Origin: CBDIDH01 sp965277595
GTDB lineage: Bacteria > Planctomycetota > Planctomycetia > Isosphaerales > Isosphaeraceae
Direction: 5' to 3'
Assembly: GCA_965277595.1 (NCBI GenBank)
Contig: CBDIDH010000002.1
Coordinates: 3,472,001-3,536,000, forward strand
Length of the DNA stretch: 64,000 nt
Numbering within the stretch: position 1 is the stretch's first letter; the number at the start of each line of letters is the position of its first letter. Both the position numbers and the translations under genes were made by a program. A model generated the notes under the pieces. That model did not search any database, was not told the DNA's origin, and saw only the letters and a program-made list of their open reading frames with translations. Positions 16,227 through 25,628 of this stretch are shown here, piece by piece.

Positions 16227-17361
16227 GCACAACCGTCTCCCACTTGCCGGCCTCGGCCGAGTCAAGAACGGCGTCGCAAACGGCCTGGGTGGCGAGCGCC
16301 TCGCGGAAGGTCGGGCTGGTCGGTTTGCCCGCCGCGAGATTTTCGAGGAAGTCGGCGACCTGGTGCACGAACGTGTGTTCGTAGCCGATTTGAAGGCCGG
16401 GGACCCACCAGTGTTTCATGTACGGGTGATCGCCATCGGTGACGTGGATCGATCGCCAGCCGCGAAGTCGGCCCTCGTCGCGGTGGTCGAAGAAGTCAAG
16501 GCGATGGAGGTCGTGAAGGTCCCATTTGACCGACCCTTTTTCGCCGTTGATCTCGAACGTGTAGAGGGCCTTGTGCCCCCGGGCGTACCGGGTCGATTCG
16601 AACAGGCCGAGCGAGCCGTTATTGAACCGGCAGAGGAAGGCGCAGGCGTCATCGATCTTGACCGGTTCGAGCTTGCCGGTCTGGGTGTGTTTCCGCTCCT
16701 TGATGAATGTTTCGGTCATCGCGGAGACGTGATCGATCGGGCCGTTAAGCCAGAGCGCGGTGTCAATGCAGTGGGCGAGCAGGTCGCCGGTCACGCCCGA
16801 TCCAGCGGCGCTGGCGTCGAGCCGCCAGAGACCGGCGCCGCCTTGCGGGAGCTCGGCGGAAATCGTCCAGTCTTGCAGGAAATTGGCGCGGTAGTGGAAG
16901 ATCCGACCGAGCTTGCCCTCATCGATGAGCTGCTTGGCGAGGGTCACGGCCGGGGCGCGTCGGTAGTTGTACCAGACCGTGTTGGGGACGCCGGCCTTCT
17001 CGATCACGTCGACCATCTTCTGGCCCTCGACGAGATCCATCGAGAGCGGCTTCTCGCAGAGGACCATCTTGCCGGCCTCGGCGGCGGCGATGGCGATCTC
17101 GGCATGGGTATTGTTCGGCGTGCAGATATCAATCGCGTCGATATCTTTGCGATTGATGAGGGTTCGCCAGTCGGTTTCGAACAACTCGTACTGCCATTTC
17201 TCGGCGAAGGCCTTGGCCCCCTCGGCGGTTCGGCCGCAGACGGCCTTGAGGACGGGGCGGTATTCGAGGTCGAAGAAGTCATTGACGCGCTTGTACCCGT
17301 TGGAATGGGTCCGGCCCATGAAGCCGTAGCCGACGAGGCCGATATTGAGTGGTTTTGCCAT
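16219..17361 (-). CDS. Gfo/Idh/MocA-family NAD(P)-dependent oxidoreductase
   Basis: 380 residues. The Rossmann motif is IGLVGYGFMGRTHSNGY at the N-terminus; the family's catalytic-loop EKP sequence is present as MVLCEKPLSMD, followed by NYRRAPAV and the C-terminal alpha/beta domain with DACAFLCRFNNGSLG. These enzymes oxidise or reduce sugars and inositols. ATG 17361 is chosen (GTG 17373 is an alternative). Upstream by 54 bases is a TIM-barrel isomerase and the downstream gene is coupled, so a sugar-modifying function is plausible; planctomycetes carry many such pairs. The substrate is unknown. Confidence 0.87.
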   Translation of the reverse strand: MAKPLNIGLVGYGFMGRTHSNGYKRVNDFFDLEYRPVLKAVCGRTAEGAKAFAEKWQYELFETDWRTLINRKDIDAIDICTPNNTHAEIAIAAAEAGKMVLCEKPLSMDLVEGQKMVDVIEKAGVPNTVWYNYRRAPAVTLAKQLIDEGKLGRIFHYRANFLQDWTISAELPQGGAGLWRLDASAAGSGVTGDLLAHCIDTALWLNGPIDHVSAMTETFIKERKHTQTGKLEPVKIDDACAFLCRFNNGSLGLFESTRYARGHKALYTFEINGEKGSVKWDLHDLHRLDFFDHRDEGRLRGWRSIHVTDGDHPYMKHWWVPGLQIGYEHTFVHQVADFLENLAAGKPTSPTFREALATQAVCDAVLDSAEAGKWETVVHV

Positions 17362-17415
17362 CGATCCTGACACCCGTGAAAAGAAGGATGATTCGATAGA
17401 TTCTGACGGATTTAC

Positions 17416-18474
17416 TTACTCGGTCCAGCCGTGCGCATCACGGACGGAGATCATGGCCGCGAGGATGTCGTTCCAGGTCCGCGGCTTCATCATGACGGTG
17501 TTGGGAAACATGCAGCCGTCCCAGCAGATGTGCCGGAACCGCTTGGTGAGCTTGCCGGTATCGTCGCGGAGCCAGAAGCCTGCGACATGGGGAATGTCGA
17601 GCTTGCCGTTGGGGTCGGTCGCCTGGCAGTGTCGGCCGGTGTGGTCGTGTGAGCCGGTGCCGTGAACGGTCGCATCATTCTGGGCGACGTGGAAGTCGAT
17701 CGTCCAGGGACGAAGGGCGTCGGTGATCGTCTTCAGGGCGGCGTCGAGCGTGGCCTTGTCGGACCAGTCGAAATTCTCGGGAAGGATGCGGTCTTCGGGG
17801 GCGTTCTCGCCGAGCGTGTACAGCAGGGTATGAGCCATATCCGCCTGAAAGCCAAGCGTTTCCGGCTCGCCGACGCGCTCCAGAAGGTCGACCATCTTCC
17901 GCCAGGAGTGCATGCCTCCCCAACAGATTTCCCCTTCGGCGGCGAGCTTTTCGCCGTGGTCCTTGGCAATTTGCGCGGCCTGCTTGAAGGTCTCGGCAAT
18001 GGCTTTCTGGCTGGTTTCGGGGTCTTTGGCCCAGTCGCCGACGCCCGTGGCCGAGTCGATCCGAACGACTCCATACGGCCGGACGCCGATCTCGCGGAGG
18101 CGTCGGGCGATGTGACACCCCTTGTGAACCTGTTCGAGAAACTTCTTGCGCCCTTCGCCCGGGTCGTTCGCGGCGCCACCGCCTGTCGGCGACCAGACGG
18201 GAGCGACGACCGATCCGATCGTCAGACCGCGCGAGGTCGCCTTGTCGGCCAGCGTTTTCAACTCATCGTCAGTCGCTTCGATGTTGATGTGAGGAAGATA
18301 GAGGAACAGGTCGAATCCGTCAAACTTGACGCCGTCCACCTCAGCCGCGGCGGTTAGGTCAAGCATGGTATCGAGGTCGATCGCCGGTTCCGGCTCTTCC
18401 CCTTTGCCGACGACACCGGGCCATGCGGCGTTGTGGAGTTTCGGGAAGGTGTTGGTGTGCGTGCCACTGCTCAT
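17416..18474 (-). CDS. xylose-isomerase-like TIM-barrel protein
   Basis: 352 residues from ATG 18474, which has AAAGG upstream. The barrel is visible as VDGVKFDGFDLFLYLPHINIE, GLTIGSVVAPVWSPTGG, LAAEGEICWGGMHSWRKM, GFQADMAHTLLY and TIDFHVAQND. It carries Glu, Asp, His and Glu at the positions expected for divalent-metal sugar isomerases, but several strands differ from classical epimerases. It is probably first in an operon with the oxidoreductase, GT87-like and epimerase genes. Likely intracellular, acting on a sugar or sugar derivative; identity unknown. Confidence 0.75.
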   Translation of the reverse strand: MSSGTHTNTFPKLHNAAWPGVVGKGEEPEPAIDLDTMLDLTAAAEVDGVKFDGFDLFLYLPHINIEATDDELKTLADKATSRGLTIGSVVAPVWSPTGGGAANDPGEGRKKFLEQVHKGCHIARRLREIGVRPYGVVRIDSATGVGDWAKDPETSQKAIAETFKQAAQIAKDHGEKLAAEGEICWGGMHSWRKMVDLLERVGEPETLGFQADMAHTLLYTLGENAPEDRILPENFDWSDKATLDAALKTITDALRPWTIDFHVAQNDATVHGTGSHDHTGRHCQATDPNGKLDIPHVAGFWLRDDTGKLTKRFRHICWDGCMFPNTVMMKPRTWNDILAAMISVRDAHGWTE

Positions 18475-18613
18475 CGGTTGACCTTTCTGGGGAGTTTCGA
18501 GCAATTTTCCAGGAGCACCAACGTGGTTTTCCAGGGAACCGCAGTTCGGGCCAGGTTATTACGCTGCGATCGTCGATGGGCCTCCGCCTCAACACGCCGC
18601 ACCCTGAACAGTT

Positions 18614-19294
18614 TCACGAGACGCCTCGACGTGGCAAGAGGACGTCTCGGACCCAGTCTCCGAGTTGTGCGTACCAACGCGATGCCCCCAGTTCTTTCGC
18701 GATTCGCAACTGAGAGAGGATGTCCTCGGGCGCGAGCTCGGGAAAGGCCGGGCTTCGGGTGACTGCGGAATAGCGGCCGTCTTCCTGGCGAATTCCCATG
18801 TTAAGCGTTCCGCGATCGACATCGAATCGCCAGACCTCGGGAACGCCGAGCCGACCCCAGACGGCGATGGAGTCGTCCGCGCGGTGCGTGAGCTCAACCT
18901 CGATCGCCAGGTCGGGGGGAGGCTGTCTTGACAGGTCAACCTCAACCGGACCGCGCATGGTTTCCGCATTGACGCCCAGATAAAACGTCTGATCCCCTTC
19001 GACTCCGCCGTGGAGATCCTCGCGACGATACGTCGTATGGCCCGCGGGTTCCCAGTCGATACCAAACCCGCTCGCAATGGCCTTGACGAGATCGCCCAGA
19101 GCCTCTTCATGCCAGTCATGCCGACGTTTCGGAGACAAAAGGGTGAGCCTCCCGTCGATGTACGTGATCCGAAGACCCCCATGATCGGGGAAGATGCGGA
19201 GCAAGGACTCGTACTGCTCCCAGGAGACCGCGCCGAGAACAAGGCGTTGTTCCTGTTCAACGAGAACCGGTGACTCGGTCAACGTGGTCGACAT
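18614..19294 (-). CDS. Uma2-family putative nuclease, atypical active site
   Basis: 226 residues. The Uma2 (DUF820) fold of PD-(D/E)xK-like proteins is recognisable from YIDGRLTLLSP, HEEALGDLV, RREDLHGGVEGDQTFY, PPPDLAIEVEL and the closing VPEVWRFDVDRG. The usual Lys in the helix after the E-V-x-S strand (typically ..EKL..Y) is replaced here by DDSIAVW, so catalysis may be impaired. The start ATG overlaps the stop of the upstream gene as TGATG. Uma2 genes are hugely expanded in planctomycetes and cyanobacteria; their role is unclear. Confidence 0.75.
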   Translation of the reverse strand: MSTTLTESPVLVEQEQRLVLGAVSWEQYESLLRIFPDHGGLRITYIDGRLTLLSPKRRHDWHEEALGDLVKAIASGFGIDWEPAGHTTYRREDLHGGVEGDQTFYLGVNAETMRGPVEVDLSRQPPPDLAIEVELTHRADDSIAVWGRLGVPEVWRFDVDRGTLNMGIRQEDGRYSAVTRSPAFPELAPEDILSQLRIAKELGASRWYAQLGDWVRDVLLPRRGVS

Positions 19295-19941
19295 CAGATC
19301 CTCTCGGAAGCCGGAAAAGGACCGGGAAGCTTGGCGTCTTGCACGATCAGAGTTCTTCGAATCTGTTCCTCGACCCGACGGACCTCGGCGACTCCGAAGA
19401 AGCCGAGCGGTGGAAAGACTTCGTAATCCATCCCCATGACCCGCTCTCGAAACACGATATCGCCCGAACCATCATCGAATTCGATGCGGTGAACGGCCGA
19501 GAAGCCACCCCGAGGGATCGTGACGACCTTGAAGGCGCCCAGGTTTGGGGCTGGCTCAGGTGACCAGAGGATCGCGCGGCGGTCGGTCAAGGCATAGATC
19601 ATCCGGGATCTCGTGATCGACCCGGAGCGTTTTTGACGTCGGACCGAGACGAGAGTGAAGATGACGAGGATGTCAAAGGCCCCCAGAAATAGGCCAAGTG
19701 ACAAAAATCCTTCGCCGCTTCGGTCTGTACTCAGAAAGGCCCATCCCAGACTCACACCGCCGATGATCGCGAGCACCGCGGCGATCAGGGACCAGACCAG
19801 AAATCCACGCGAGAGACTTTCCTCCCGCGCGATCGGCCGAGCGGCCCAGAGGAGACGCTCGCCCGGCTCAAGCTCAGACTTGATCCGGGCGCGAACGTCG
19901 TCGGTCAGGTCGTGGTCGATCGACTCGTCCATCAACGACAC
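19294..19941 (-). CDS. membrane protein with PH-like domain, unknown function
   Basis: 215 residues. An N-terminal helical part contains LEPGERLLWAARP, a motif often seen at the start of bacterial PH-domain membrane proteins. Two hydrophobic helices follow (FLVWSLIAAVLAIIGGVSLGWAF and GLFLGAFDILVIFTLV), then a cytoplasmic beta-rich domain with YALTDRRAILWSP and IEFDDGSGDIVFRE. It starts with GTG 19941 (ATG 19932 possible), one base after the cupin gene stop, and overlaps the Uma2 gene downstream, so all three are probably one transcript. Function is not known. Confidence 0.65.
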   Translation of the reverse strand: MSLMDESIDHDLTDDVRARIKSELEPGERLLWAARPIAREESLSRGFLVWSLIAAVLAIIGGVSLGWAFLSTDRSGEGFLSLGLFLGAFDILVIFTLVSVRRQKRSGSITRSRMIYALTDRRAILWSPEPAPNLGAFKVVTIPRGGFSAVHRIEFDDGSGDIVFRERVMGMDYEVFPPLGFFGVAEVRRVEEQIRRTLIVQDAKLPGPFPASERI

Positions 19942-19942
19942 G

Positions 19943-21178
19943 TCACTTTGCCTTCATGTGATCGCCGACGTCGGGGATTTCCTTGTGAACGTCGGGACCG
20001 AAGTAGCGAAGGCTGACAAATGGCTCGCTCCCCGTGTTTTTGAACGAAACGCCCTCTCTGGCACGTTTAGCGGTAACGAAGACCTCGTCCTTGGTCACCT
20101 CGCCGAAGCGAATGTAGTTGGGGCTGTCGACGTCGATCTTGCCGATCGTGCCCGAACCCTGGGTGACAATCAGGCCGTAGGCGCCGTCGTCCTTGATCGT
20201 GGTCGAGCCGCCGGGGAAGACGGTCAACTCGCGGGCGCTGAAGAGTTGCTTGCCGTCAACGGTACCGTAAACGATCCACTTGTCGACGTGGCCCTGACCT
20301 ACGCCGCCGGAGTGAACGATCGGCTCAAGGTAGTTGTGGGCCTTGAATTCGGGGTCGACGTTCTTTTCCCAGTCGAGTTGCTCGACGAGGTAATCGAGGT
20401 CGTGGTGCTTGTCTTCGGGAACGTCCTTGACGAGCAGGTCCCAGGGAACCCGGCGGCCTTCGACCATCGACTGATACATGCCGAAGACGTCGGAACCCCA
20501 TTGAGGCTCATAGGTTACCAGCGATCCCGGGGCGTGAAGCACACAGGGGGGGATCAGCCAGCCGGTGCCGGGCTTGAGCCGGTACGCCTTGGAAAGGTCA
20601 AGAATGCCGTTGTCGCCCTCGTTCCAGCGCTCCAGGCACTTGCGGAGGTCGTCCTTCGACGTCCCCGGTTCCAGGCCCATGAACGTGTGCGGGAAGTTGT
20701 TGCCGGTCCAGTTAAGCTGGGGGGGGAAGTAATAGCTCTCGGGCTTGCCTTCGCGGCCGACCTTGGCGGCCTGCTCGGCGTTCTGGTGCATGTGGTGGGG
20801 GATCGGGCCGAGGTTGTCAAAGAACTTGCTGTAAACAGGCCATTTTTTGTACTTTGACCAGATTGCCTCGCCGATCATCTCGGCGCCGTGCGCGTCAATG
20901 GCGTCCTTGAGGGTGAACTTGTCCTTCTCGTGGACAACGTAGCTCAGTCCTTCATCGGCCGGGGCGCCTTCGTTGGCGGCGGCGGTGGTTGAGGAAAACC
21001 AGCGCTCATCGATCCCGCCGCGATGGGTCCCCAGCGCATAGAGGTCTTGCGAGGCCAGTTTGAGGCGTGCCCCCGGCATCAAGAAGGAACGAGGCACCCA
21101 GGTCGGTGCCAGCCGCAGAATTCCCTCACCGGCGTCTAGCGCCGCGCGAGCCCGCGCGGCGGTGTGCTGATCGCTCAT
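19943..21178 (-). CDS. mannose-6-phosphate isomerase-like cupin protein
   Basis: 411 residues. The central double-stranded beta-helix has PHHMHQNAEQA (H128, H129, H131) and, after a gap, PESYYFPPQ with a Glu at about 147, then NNFPHTFMGLEPG, which parallels the QxH...E...H metal site of type I phosphomannose isomerases. A second cupin-like part follows (TVFPGGSTTIKDDGAYGLIVTQGSG). It should interconvert mannose- and fructose-6-phosphate or a related sugar, but the protein is diverged from ManA, so the substrate is uncertain. AGAGGGA lies before ATG 21178. The 189-base region upstream holds no gene I can support. Confidence 0.65.
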   Translation of the reverse strand: MSDQHTAARARAALDAGEGILRLAPTWVPRSFLMPGARLKLASQDLYALGTHRGGIDERWFSSTTAAANEGAPADEGLSYVVHEKDKFTLKDAIDAHGAEMIGEAIWSKYKKWPVYSKFFDNLGPIPHHMHQNAEQAAKVGREGKPESYYFPPQLNWTGNNFPHTFMGLEPGTSKDDLRKCLERWNEGDNGILDLSKAYRLKPGTGWLIPPCVLHAPGSLVTYEPQWGSDVFGMYQSMVEGRRVPWDLLVKDVPEDKHHDLDYLVEQLDWEKNVDPEFKAHNYLEPIVHSGGVGQGHVDKWIVYGTVDGKQLFSARELTVFPGGSTTIKDDGAYGLIVTQGSGTIGKIDVDSPNYIRFGEVTKDEVFVTAKRAREGVSFKNTGSEPFVSLRYFGPDVHKEIPDVGDHMKAK

Positions 21179-21367
21179 CCGTCCCTCTTTTGCCCGGAAT
21201 CCGGTCGAAAACGAAGCGAAACCTTGGCCCGACGCGTCGCGGCCGAAATCAATAACGATGCAATCGGGCGCGACTTGACCCCTCGATCGTGGCGATTATC
21301 TTCGCCGGGAGGGTTCAGTTAAAGACCCTACACCCCCGATCGCCGCAAATTCACGATCGCGGAACGT

Positions 21368-23431
21368 TTACCGAGTCGGTTGCTCGCCCGACCAGATCGG
21401 GGCGAGGCGGGCGGCCTCGGCGGCGTTGACCCGGTAAATCCAGATCGAATGGCCGACATTGGCGATCGGGGTCAAGCCGCGGAAGTAGCCGAAGGCGTTT
21501 TCCTCGGTCTTGTAAGGAGCCCAGCCGGTCACTGATTCCAGGCCGGGCAAGGGGCTATCATAAACCCGCCACGGCAACCCCTTCACCAGCGAGGCACTCA
21601 CCGCGTACAGGCCGGCGCGGAGCGTCAACGACTCGGGATGCGCGCGATATCGAGGCGGCAAGAGTGGCATCGTCCGAGGGGCAGGGGGGGGTAGGAACCA
21701 TTCGAAACCCTCGCCGCGCTCCTGAAAGATGCGCGGATTGACCTGTCCAAAATAGGCGAGGCCGACCGCCTCTCCGGGTGCATTCCTGGCGAGCCAGCGA
21801 CGGAGATTGATGAGGTCCTGGCCCCAGTCAATGTTGCTGTCAATCAAGTGCTCGGCGCCGCGGTCGGGACCTCCCGAAACCGTATTAAAATAAGCGAGAT
21901 AATGCGGGTGGATCGAGACCGTTGAGGCCATGGTCAAGACCAGCCCCAGGCCGATCCACGTCCAGGCGGCGACCCCCTTTTTCTTGAGGTCGAAACCCTC
22001 CGCCCAACGGGCGACTTTACCGGCCGCGATGAAGACGTAAGGAAAGATCGGCAGCACATAACGGAGGCCGAGGTTGATGTTCGTCAGGACGCTCATCACG
22101 AACAAGACAAACGCCGGTACGATCAGAACGGCGAACTCGTCGAACCCCTCGGCGCACGATCGCCTGGAAAAGAGCAGCAAAACCAACGAGGTCAGGACAA
22201 CGAGCCAGGTCCCTTCCGGCACCTTGTAAACGAGTGTCAAGAGGTAGTAATACCACCAACTCGTCTGCCTCAGCTCGCCGTCGAGATAAACGGGATAGCC
22301 GATAACCTTCTCGCCGATCAGGCCGAGCGGGCGGTCGGTCAGGAACTTCGCGGGAACGCCTTCGGCTTCTAATTTTTGGTCGTCAAAACCGAGCAGGTAA
22401 TGCTTCGGCAAGGGCATGGGGAGCAGGCCGAGCCAGGTCTGGCGAAACCGATTGTCGCGGTATCGGTAAACGCTGTTGAGCAAAGGGTCGGGACTTGTCG
22501 GACGTCGAAGGCCCTGAGGTGCAGGTTTGGTCAGGGTCTGGCTGACGAACTCATAACGGCCCAGCGGAATGCCAACACCCTCGAAGGCATATCCGGCGTC
22601 AATCACCACAACGCTCAGGCCAACAATGACGGCACCATACCCAACGACCCGCCAGAGCGATCGACGCGCTTCCGCATCGATCGCCAGGCGGACGGCCGCG
22701 AGCAAGGGCCAGAGCATGTACAGCACGATCATGCTGAACTTCGACAGTTGAGCCAGACCGAGCGTTATTCCGGCAAGGCCCGCGAGCCGCCACGAGGGAC
22801 CCTTGAGAAAACGCCAGAAAAGGAAGGTCGCCAGCACGCCAAGACTTGTGGCGCCCATGTCGGTCGTGATCAGCCGGGTATGAGCCAGGATGTTGGGACA
22901 GAAGGCCCAGAGGGTCAGACTCACGAGGCCGCCGAACCGCCCGTAAAGTCGCGAAGACCAGGCGAAGACGACGAGGCCGCCAAGGATCGAAAAGAGCGGC
23001 ATCAAGAGCCGGGCGCGTGTGAAAACTTCGAAGTAGTCTCTGGCATTCTCGCGCTGAAATTCGTGGCCGATCGCCGCCTTGTTGGGGGGGTCCTGCGTCC
23101 AGTAGGATGACTGGTAGTTAATCACCGGCTTCGCAACGAGCAAGGGGAGCGCCGCGATGAGCTTGACGAGCGGCGGATTGTGGTGATAGAGCCGAAACGT
23201 GCCGGTCTGCCAGTAGCTCAGGCCGGAGGGAAGATGAAGAACCTCGTCCACGGTCGGATTCTCGGTGACGAGGCTGCGGACCGCCAGACCCAAATGAACG
23301 CCAAGCAAGGCAACGACCGCGAGGGCGATCCAGCGCCTTTCAGGGCGTATCGGTTGAGGCTCGACGGCGATGGGAGCCGCGACAGTTTCCACGGTCGAAG
23401 CGCGCGAGCGCGTCGTTGGGCGTCGGGCCAA
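21368..23431 (-). CDS. GT39-type (ArnT/PMT-like) membrane glycosyltransferase
   Basis: 687 residues with about eleven membrane helices. The first extracytoplasmic loop has ENPTVDEVLHLPSGLSYWQTG with the paired acidic residues of GT-C enzymes, followed by FRLYHHNPPLVKLIAALP, the HNPPL motif shared by ArnT and protein-mannosyltransferase-like proteins. A periplasmic region near the C-terminus includes DSNIDWGQDLINLRRWL, a motif of the GT39-like family. It starts with TTG 23431 preceded by AAGGAG at eight bases, an unusually good site for a TTG start. It lies 39 bases after xylulokinase on the same strand. Confidence 0.82.
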   Translation of the reverse strand: MARRPTTRSRASTVETVAAPIAVEPQPIRPERRWIALAVVALLGVHLGLAVRSLVTENPTVDEVLHLPSGLSYWQTGTFRLYHHNPPLVKLIAALPLLVAKPVINYQSSYWTQDPPNKAAIGHEFQRENARDYFEVFTRARLLMPLFSILGGLVVFAWSSRLYGRFGGLVSLTLWAFCPNILAHTRLITTDMGATSLGVLATFLFWRFLKGPSWRLAGLAGITLGLAQLSKFSMIVLYMLWPLLAAVRLAIDAEARRSLWRVVGYGAVIVGLSVVVIDAGYAFEGVGIPLGRYEFVSQTLTKPAPQGLRRPTSPDPLLNSVYRYRDNRFRQTWLGLLPMPLPKHYLLGFDDQKLEAEGVPAKFLTDRPLGLIGEKVIGYPVYLDGELRQTSWWYYYLLTLVYKVPEGTWLVVLTSLVLLLFSRRSCAEGFDEFAVLIVPAFVLFVMSVLTNINLGLRYVLPIFPYVFIAAGKVARWAEGFDLKKKGVAAWTWIGLGLVLTMASTVSIHPHYLAYFNTVSGGPDRGAEHLIDSNIDWGQDLINLRRWLARNAPGEAVGLAYFGQVNPRIFQERGEGFEWFLPPPAPRTMPLLPPRYRAHPESLTLRAGLYAVSASLVKGLPWRVYDSPLPGLESVTGWAPYKTEENAFGYFRGLTPIANVGHSIWIYRVNAAEAARLAPIWSGEQPTR

Positions 23432-23470
23432 CGTTCAAACTCCTTCAGTTTCGCGGCGTTGATCCGTCAT

Positions 23471-25006
23471 TCATTCATCAATAAGGTGGCTGATCGCGGC
23501 GAAGGAGCCACGAAGATCCTTGTAAAGCTGGCGATAGAGCGCGAAGCCACGATCGTAAAAGGCGGAGGCCTTGGGATCGACCGGGGTTTTTTCGGCGAGC
23601 CGGATCGTGGCGTCACACGCTTCGGGAACGCTGGAGAAGGCCCCCGTGCCGACCTGCGCGAGCAAGGCGACGCCAAAGGCGGGGCCTTCGGTTGAGTTCA
23701 ACGTATGCACGTCGTGTCCGTAAACATCCGCCTGGATCTGTCGCCAGATCGGGTTGCGAGCGCCACCGCCCGAAAGCCGAATCTCGGAAACCGAGGCGCC
23801 CATTTCGCGGATCAATTCCAGACTATCGCGCATCGCATACGCGGCACCTTCGAGAACGCTTCGAATGAGGTGGCCGCGACCATGACGGACGGTCAGGCCG
23901 ATCCAGGCCCCCTTGGCATCGGGGTCGAAGTGCGGCGTTCGCTCACCGGTCAGATAGGGCAGGAAAAAGAGCCCTTCCGCACCGATCCCGGCAATCGCGG
24001 CCTCGTCGGTCAGAAGAAAATAGGGATCGACCTTCTGTGCCTTCGCGAGCGCGACCTCGGCCTTTCCCAGCTCGTTGCGGAACCACTGAAAGGAGCCGCC
24101 GGCCGAGAGCACGACGCCCATGACGTGCCAGGCCCCGGGGACCGCGTGACAGCCGCGCTGAAGGCGGCCGAGCGGGTCAAAACCCGGTTCGGATGTATGC
24201 GCGAAGACGACGCCCGAGGTTCCCATCGTCGCCGAGAGGACCCCCGCGCGAACGATTCCGTTGCCGACGGCCCCGGCCGGTTGATCGCCCCCGCCGCCGA
24301 CGATCGGCGTTCCCTGGGCAAGGCCGGTTTCGCGGGCTCCCAGTGCGCTGACCTTGGCGGAGACCTCGGGACTTTCAAAGCAAGCGGGCAAGAGCGCGGG
24401 ATCGAGTTCGAGCTTGCCAAGCAGTTCGGTACTCCATCGTCTCTTGGCGACATCGAGCAAGAGCGTGCCCGAGGCGTCGGAAACCTCGGTCGCATAGGTT
24501 CCCGAAAGTCGGTAACGGATGTAATCCTTGGGCAAGAGGATCTGTCGGACCTTCTCCCAGGCGCTGGGTTCGTTCTTGCGGACCCAGAGAATCTTGGGCG
24601 CGGTGAAGCCGGTCAGGGCGGGGTTGGCCACCATCCGAATCAGGGCCTCGCGTCCGCCGGCCCTTTGCTCGATCTCCGCGCATTCGGCGACGGTTCGCTG
24701 GTCGTTCCAGAGCAAGGCGGGGCGAATCACCCGGCCATTCGCGTCAAGAAAGACCGACCCGTGCATCTGCCCGCTCAGGCCAAGGCCCGCGACGTCGGCA
24801 GGACGCAGACCCCCTTCGGCAAGCACCCGACCGACGGTCTCCACCGTGGCCTTCCACCAGAACTCGGGGTCTTGCTCGGACCAGCCGGGCCGAGGATGCT
24901 CGCACGGATATTCGGCCGAGGCCGAGGCGAGAATGGCTCCCGTCTCGTCAATGGCGATCGTCTTCGTGCCCGACGTCCCGATGTCGATCCCCAAGGTCAC
25001 ACTCAC
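23471..25006 (-). CDS. xylB: xylulokinase
   Basis: 511 residues of the FGGY sugar-kinase family. The N-terminal phosphate loop is LGIDIGTSGTKTIAID; GLGLSGQMHGSVFLD is the xylulokinase-type substrate motif (SGQMHG), and LSGGGARNPIWRQIQADVYG is the C-terminal FGGY signature. It phosphorylates D-xylulose for the pentose phosphate pathway. The GTG start has GGGGAG upstream. No xylose isomerase of the XylA type is adjacent, although TIM-barrel isomerases are near. Followed closely by the GT39 gene, which may simply be carried on the same transcript. Confidence 0.93.
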   Translation of the reverse strand: MSVTLGIDIGTSGTKTIAIDETGAILASASAEYPCEHPRPGWSEQDPEFWWKATVETVGRVLAEGGLRPADVAGLGLSGQMHGSVFLDANGRVIRPALLWNDQRTVAECAEIEQRAGGREALIRMVANPALTGFTAPKILWVRKNEPSAWEKVRQILLPKDYIRYRLSGTYATEVSDASGTLLLDVAKRRWSTELLGKLELDPALLPACFESPEVSAKVSALGARETGLAQGTPIVGGGGDQPAGAVGNGIVRAGVLSATMGTSGVVFAHTSEPGFDPLGRLQRGCHAVPGAWHVMGVVLSAGGSFQWFRNELGKAEVALAKAQKVDPYFLLTDEAAIAGIGAEGLFFLPYLTGERTPHFDPDAKGAWIGLTVRHGRGHLIRSVLEGAAYAMRDSLELIREMGASVSEIRLSGGGARNPIWRQIQADVYGHDVHTLNSTEGPAFGVALLAQVGTGAFSSVPEACDATIRLAEKTPVDPKASAFYDRGFALYRQLYKDLRGSFAAISHLIDE

Positions 25007-25199
25007 CGCTTCATCTCCCCGGTCTTCGCAGACGCCTCAGCCCTCGATCCGCCTTCCAAATAAGATGGCGCACCCGGGTCGCGATGTCGAGACCCTGCCG
25101 GATCGTTGAGTCAACGCGACACCATTGGAATCGTGGCATGGAAGCTGCATTCGTAAATCAGGAATTGAACTTTATCCGAACGCTAGAGGGACCGGACCA

Positions 25200-25538
25200 A
25201 TGACCCTGAGATCGACGCTCGCCCCCTTGAGCTTGGCCTTCGCCCTGACCGCGACGTCCTTTTTGACCGGTTGCGGAAATGAGACCGACACCAAGGAAGC
25301 CCAGGTGGCCGAAAAAGCGACCAACATCAATCCCGAGAACGCGACCACCAAGACCGTCAAGCAAACCCGCGACGTGATTGTTGAAAAGGACACCAAGGTC
25401 AAGGACGCGAAGACAGGTGAGATTCTGAGCGACACCAAGGAAAGCACCCCGGTCAAGATTGTCGAGACGAAGGAAGAAAAGACCAACGTCAAGGTCGATG
25501 TCGGAGACACGAAAACGTCGGTGGCCCCGGCCAAGTAA
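25200..25538 (+). CDS. small lipoprotein, unknown function
   Basis: 112 residues from ATG 25200 with AGAGG upstream. A signal peptide ends in the lipobox FLTGC (Cys about 25), so it should be lipidated. The mature part is Lys/Thr/Glu-rich, with repeats of short charged segments (VEKDTKVKDAKTG, VETKEEKTNVKVD), and looks extended or disordered. No enzyme motif. It stands alone between xylB and the DUF1501 gene and is followed by a strong terminator at 25582-25628. Confidence 0.7.
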   Translation: MTLRSTLAPLSLAFALTATSFLTGCGNETDTKEAQVAEKATNINPENATTKTVKQTRDVIVEKDTKVKDAKTGEILSDTKESTPVKIVETKEEKTNVKVDVGDTKTSVAPAK

Positions 25539-25581
25539 CCGATTCGCGCGAGCAATCAGCGAAAACGAATTCAAAAAATCA

Positions 25582-25628
25582 CGGCAAGACGTGGGTGTTG
25601 ACAGAGATCGCCACGCCTTGCCGTTTTT
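25582..25628 (+). terminator. rho-independent terminator after the lipoprotein gene
   Basis: Arms CGGCAAGACGTGG (25582-25594) and CCACGCCTTGCCG (25611-25623) pair over 12 of 13 positions around a 16-base loop and are followed by TTTTT (25624-25628). An A-run (25573-25578) precedes the stem, so it may also work on the other strand. The rest of the 505-base gap (25539-26043) holds no supported gene; a TGTCATAAT at about 25818-25826 could be an extended -10 box, but no convincing -35 was found. Confidence 0.75.

Noticed and set aside
25598..25603. TTGACA as a -35 promoter box
   Set aside because: It lies in the loop of the terminator hairpin and no -10 box follows at 16-18 bases.
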